A DNA stretch of 6,748 bases. Origin: Actinomycetes bacterium (GTDB taxonomy: Bacteria > Actinomycetota > Actinomycetes > Propionibacteriales > Propionibacteriaceae). Made by a program: the position numbers and the translations under genes. Under the pieces are notes generated by a model. It was not told the DNA's origin and did no database searches. It worked only from the letters and a program-made list of their open reading frames with translations. Below are positions 4,867 to 6,748 of this stretch, in pieces. Numbering within the stretch: position 1 is the stretch's first letter; each line of letters begins with the position of its first letter. The DNA lies in contig JAEWIK010000318.1 of the NCBI GenBank assembly GCA_023387135.1, positions 1-6,748 on the forward strand, in the 5' to 3' direction.

Positions 4867-6632
4867 TGCCCCCGGTCGACCACACCCCGTCGCAGGTCGA
4901 GGAGGAGCTCGCCGTCCTCGACGACACCGCCGGCGAGGCGTCGGGCCGCGAGCGGATGAACCGTGCGCGGGGCCTGCGCTCGGGCACGCTCCACTGGGCG
5001 TGGGCGACGCTGACGTCCATGCGGACGGCGCTGGCGCTGCTCCTCCTGCTCGGCATCGCCGCGATCCCCGGTTCGCTGCTGCCGCAGCGTCCGACCAACG
5101 CCTTCGGCGTGGCCTCCTACCTCACCGACCACCCCGACATCGGACCCTGGCTGGACAGGCTCGGCTTCTTCGACGTCTTCGGGTCGGTGTGGTTCTCGGC
5201 CATCTACCTGCTGCTGTTCATCTCGCTGATCGGCTGCATCATCCCGCGCTGCGCGGTGTACTACAGGGCGCTGCGCGCCGAGCCCGGCCCCGTCCCGGGC
5301 AGGCTGGCCCGTTTCCCCGGCTATCGCCGCGGTGTCGTCGAGCAGCCCGCCTCCGACGTCCTGGCCGCGGCCGAGGCGCACCTGCGGGCGGCCCGCTACC
5401 GGGTTCGCGTGGACTCCGGGACAGTCTCCGCGGAGCGCGGCTATGCGCGGGAGGCCGGCAACCTCGTCTTCCACCTCGCGCTCGTGGCAGTGTTGATCGG
5501 CCTCGCGATCGGCTCGCTGTTCGGCTACCGCGGCACCGCCATCGTCGTCGAGGGCCAGGCGTTCTCCGACACCCTCACCCAGTTCGACGACTTCTCCGCC
5601 GGGGTCGCCTTCGCTCCGAGCCACCTGCCCGCGTTCACCGTTGGCCTCGACTCGTTCGAGGTGCAGTTCGAGACCGGCCCCGTGCAGACGGGCGCCGCCA
5701 GGCTGTTCCGCGCGCACGTCACGGTGAGCGAACCGGGCCGGCCCTCGCAGCAGCGCGTGCTGGAGGTCAACGCCCCGCTGTCGATCGGCGGCGCCGACGT
5801 CCACCTGCTCGGGCACGGCTACGCGCCGGTCGTCACAGTCCGCGACGCCAACGGGGATGTCGCCTACTCCGGCCCCGTGGTGTTCCTTCCCGCCGACGGC
5901 AACTTCCTCTCCAACGGCGTCATCAAGGCACCCGACGCGAGGCCGGAGCGGCTCTACTTCGAGAGCGTCTTCCTGCCCACCGCCGTCGTCGATTCCCAAG
6001 GCATGCGCTCGGTGTTCCCCGACGCGCTGCGTCCGCAACTGCTCGTGAACGTGTGGGCGGGGCCGCCGAAGACCGAGACGGGGGCGCCCGAGAACGTGTA
6101 CGTCCTCGACAAGACCGGGCTCACGCAACTGAAGCGGGCGGACGGCCAGCCCGTGCGCGCCTCGCTGGAGCCCGGGACAAGCTTCGACCTGCCCGACGGC
6201 AAGGGGTCTGTCACCTTCGACGGGCTGCGGCGCTGGACGAAGCTGCAGATCTCGTCCAGCCCCGGCGGCTGGGCGGTGCTGGGCAGCGTGCTGGCGGCGA
6301 TAGCGGGGCTCACTGTGTCGCTGCTGCTGCGTCCGCGGCGGCTCTTCGTGAGGGTGCGGCGGCGGGACGATGCCTCGACCGTCGTCGAGGTGGCGGGCCT
6401 CGACAGGGTCGACGGACGGCCGGGGCTGCCGGAGGCAGTGGCGAATCTTGCTACCTCCTGCGGGCTGCCCCTAGTCACAGCGGCTTCCGACGGCGACCCG
6501 GTGGCCACGGGCGGTCCCGAGGGCTTCGAGCCGGGGGTCGCCGAAGGTACGCTGGCGCCCGACCCGGGAGCTCCGCCATCAGCGGAGCGCGGCACCGAGG
6601 CAGGTGTGGCAGAGCAGGAGGACCAGGCGTGA
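4866..6632 (+). CDS. resB: Cytochrome c biogenesis protein ResB (System II heme handling)
   Basis: This is a 588-residue membrane protein of the ResB/Ccs1 family, which with CcsB exports heme and attaches it to apocytochrome c outside the membrane. A charged 50-residue cytoplasmic lead is followed by helix 1 (about 52-70) ending in PGSLLPQ. Helix 2 is 106-127 (VWFSAIYLLLFISLIGCIIP), then a cytoplasmic stretch, and helix 3 is 199-219 containing H203 in the family-typical FHLAL. A large extracytoplasmic domain (about 220-465) includes LGHGYAP (315-321) with H318. Helix 4 is 467-488. The tail after 490 is cytoplasmic: a TVVEVAGLDR segment (505-514) common in actinobacterial members, then about 50 residues rich in Gly, Pro, Asp and Glu that look disordered. 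ATG 4866 overlaps the ccdA stop (TGATG), with a weak AGGTGG (4853-4858) upstream. The final four bases overlap ccsB. Confidence 0.92.
   Translation: MPPVDHTPSQVEEELAVLDDTAGEASGRERMNRARGLRSGTLHWAWATLTSMRTALALLLLLGIAAIPGSLLPQRPTNAFGVASYLTDHPDIGPWLDRLGFFDVFGSVWFSAIYLLLFISLIGCIIPRCAVYYRALRAEPGPVPGRLARFPGYRRGVVEQPASDVLAAAEAHLRAARYRVRVDSGTVSAERGYAREAGNLVFHLALVAVLIGLAIGSLFGYRGTAIVVEGQAFSDTLTQFDDFSAGVAFAPSHLPAFTVGLDSFEVQFETGPVQTGAARLFRAHVTVSEPGRPSQQRVLEVNAPLSIGGADVHLLGHGYAPVVTVRDANGDVAYSGPVVFLPADGNFLSNGVIKAPDARPERLYFESVFLPTAVVDSQGMRSVFPDALRPQLLVNVWAGPPKTETGAPENVYVLDKTGLTQLKRADGQPVRASLEPGTSFDLPDGKGSVTFDGLRRWTKLQISSSPGGWAVLGSVLAAIAGLTVSLLLRPRRLFVRVRRRDDASTVVEVAGLDRVDGRPGLPEAVANLATSCGLPLVTAASDGDPVATGGPEGFEPGVAEGTLAPDPGAPPSAERGTEAGVAEQEDQA
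6570..6588. repeat. Perfect 7-bp inverted repeat in the 3' end of resB
   Basis: GCTCCGC (6570-6576) and GCGGAGC (6582-6588) are perfect complements with the loop CATCA. The element lies inside the low-complexity tail of resB, 41 bases before the ccsB GTG and 28 bases before its Shine-Dalgarno. In RNA it would form a stable hairpin that could affect transcript stability or ccsB expression. It has no T-run, so it is not an intrinsic terminator. It may be a chance product of base composition. Confidence 0.35.
6616..6621 (+). promoter_or_regulatory. Consensus Shine-Dalgarno for ccsB inside resB
   Basis: AGGAGG lies seven bases before the GTG at 6629 and within the last codons of resB. It supports the GTG as the ccsB start. 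It also shows that ccsB, unlike the three TGATG-coupled genes before it, can recruit ribosomes independently. Confidence 0.8.
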
Positions 6633-6748
6633 ACGGCGTGGCGTATTACTCGAACCTTGCCATGGTCACCTCGGCGGTCATCTACCTGCTCGCTGTCGCC
6701 TTCCACGCTCTCGAATACGCCTCGCTGCGCTCGTCTGCTCCTTCCTTG
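6629..6748 (+). CDS. ccsB: Cytochrome c biogenesis protein CcsB/ResC, N-terminal 40 codons (3' end outside window)
   Basis: The visible 40 residues begin MNGVAYYSNLAMVTSAVIYLLAVAFHALEY by my reading, abbreviated here: a short polar start, Y-Y-S-N-L-A, then a hydrophobic helix at about residues 9-29 containing H26 and ending in A-L-E-Y. This matches the first membrane helix of actinobacterial CcsB proteins (called CcsA, Rv0529, in M. tuberculosis). CcsB is the partner of ResB in heme transport and ligation and carries the WWD heme-binding domain further downstream, beyond the window. The GTG start overlaps the resB stop by four bases (GTGA) and follows AGGAGG at seven bases. The frame is open to the last base. 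Identity rests mainly on position plus this first helix. Confidence 0.8.
   Translation, partial: MNGVAYYSNLAMVTSAVIYLLAVAFHALEYASLRSSAPSL

Noticed and set aside
4650..6128. 492-codon open frame on the minus strand opposite ccdA and resB
   Set aside because: Same artefact of GC-rich codon bias; the composition is biased and no family motif is visible. The plus strand carries intact CcdA and ResB signatures.

Overview
The window is GC-rich DNA with strong G/C preference at third codon positions, GTG as well as ATG starts, and densely packed genes all on the plus strand. The gene content points to an actinobacterium. The best markers are the 33-residue basic ribosomal protein bS22 (AURKAIP1/COX24 family) directly after a small excisionase-type helix-turn-helix protein, a pair known from Mycobacterium tuberculosis as Rv0500A-Rv0500B. 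A block in the order of Rv0525-Rv0529 (histidine phosphatase, TlpA-like thioredoxin, CcdA, ResB, CcsB) follows. Frequent AGG arginine codons suggest Propionibacteriaceae or a relative, but that is only an impression.

Layout. (1) Bases 1-657 hold the C-terminal two thirds or so of a PfkB-family sugar kinase whose N-terminus lies outside the window. (2) Bases 711-2003 encode a 12-helix-type MFS permease with no Shine-Dalgarno, possibly read from a leaderless mRNA. (3) Bases 2100-2300 encode the HTH protein, and 2438-2539 encode bS22. The roughly 100 bases before bS22 contain three consecutive perfect GC-rich hairpins, the most unusual non-coding feature here. (4) Bases 2560-2814 encode a small glutaredoxin-like CxxC protein. 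(5) From 2883 to the window end runs a tightly coupled operon: histidine phosphatase, lipoprotein thioredoxin (TlpA/ResA type), CcdA, ResB and the first 40 codons of CcsB. Three successive junctions are TGATG (one-base overlap) and the last is a four-base GTGA overlap.

How the genes work together. The last four genes form a System II (Ccs) cytochrome c maturation module. CcdA moves electrons across the membrane to the lipoprotein thioredoxin, which keeps apocytochrome CxxCH cysteines reduced, while ResB and CcsB move heme to the outside and attach it. The histidine phosphatase is joined to this operon by the same TGATG coupling, but its substrate is unknown. The kinase and MFS permease may be a sugar or nucleoside uptake and phosphorylation pair, though the sequence does not fix a substrate.

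I see no mobile element, CRISPR array, tRNA or rRNA, and no clear defence or secondary-metabolite system. This is mainly ordinary core-genome content; the observations worth follow-up are the bS22 leader, the gene order and the coupling pattern. No gene-free stretch exceeds 300 bases; the longest is 137 bases (2301-2437).
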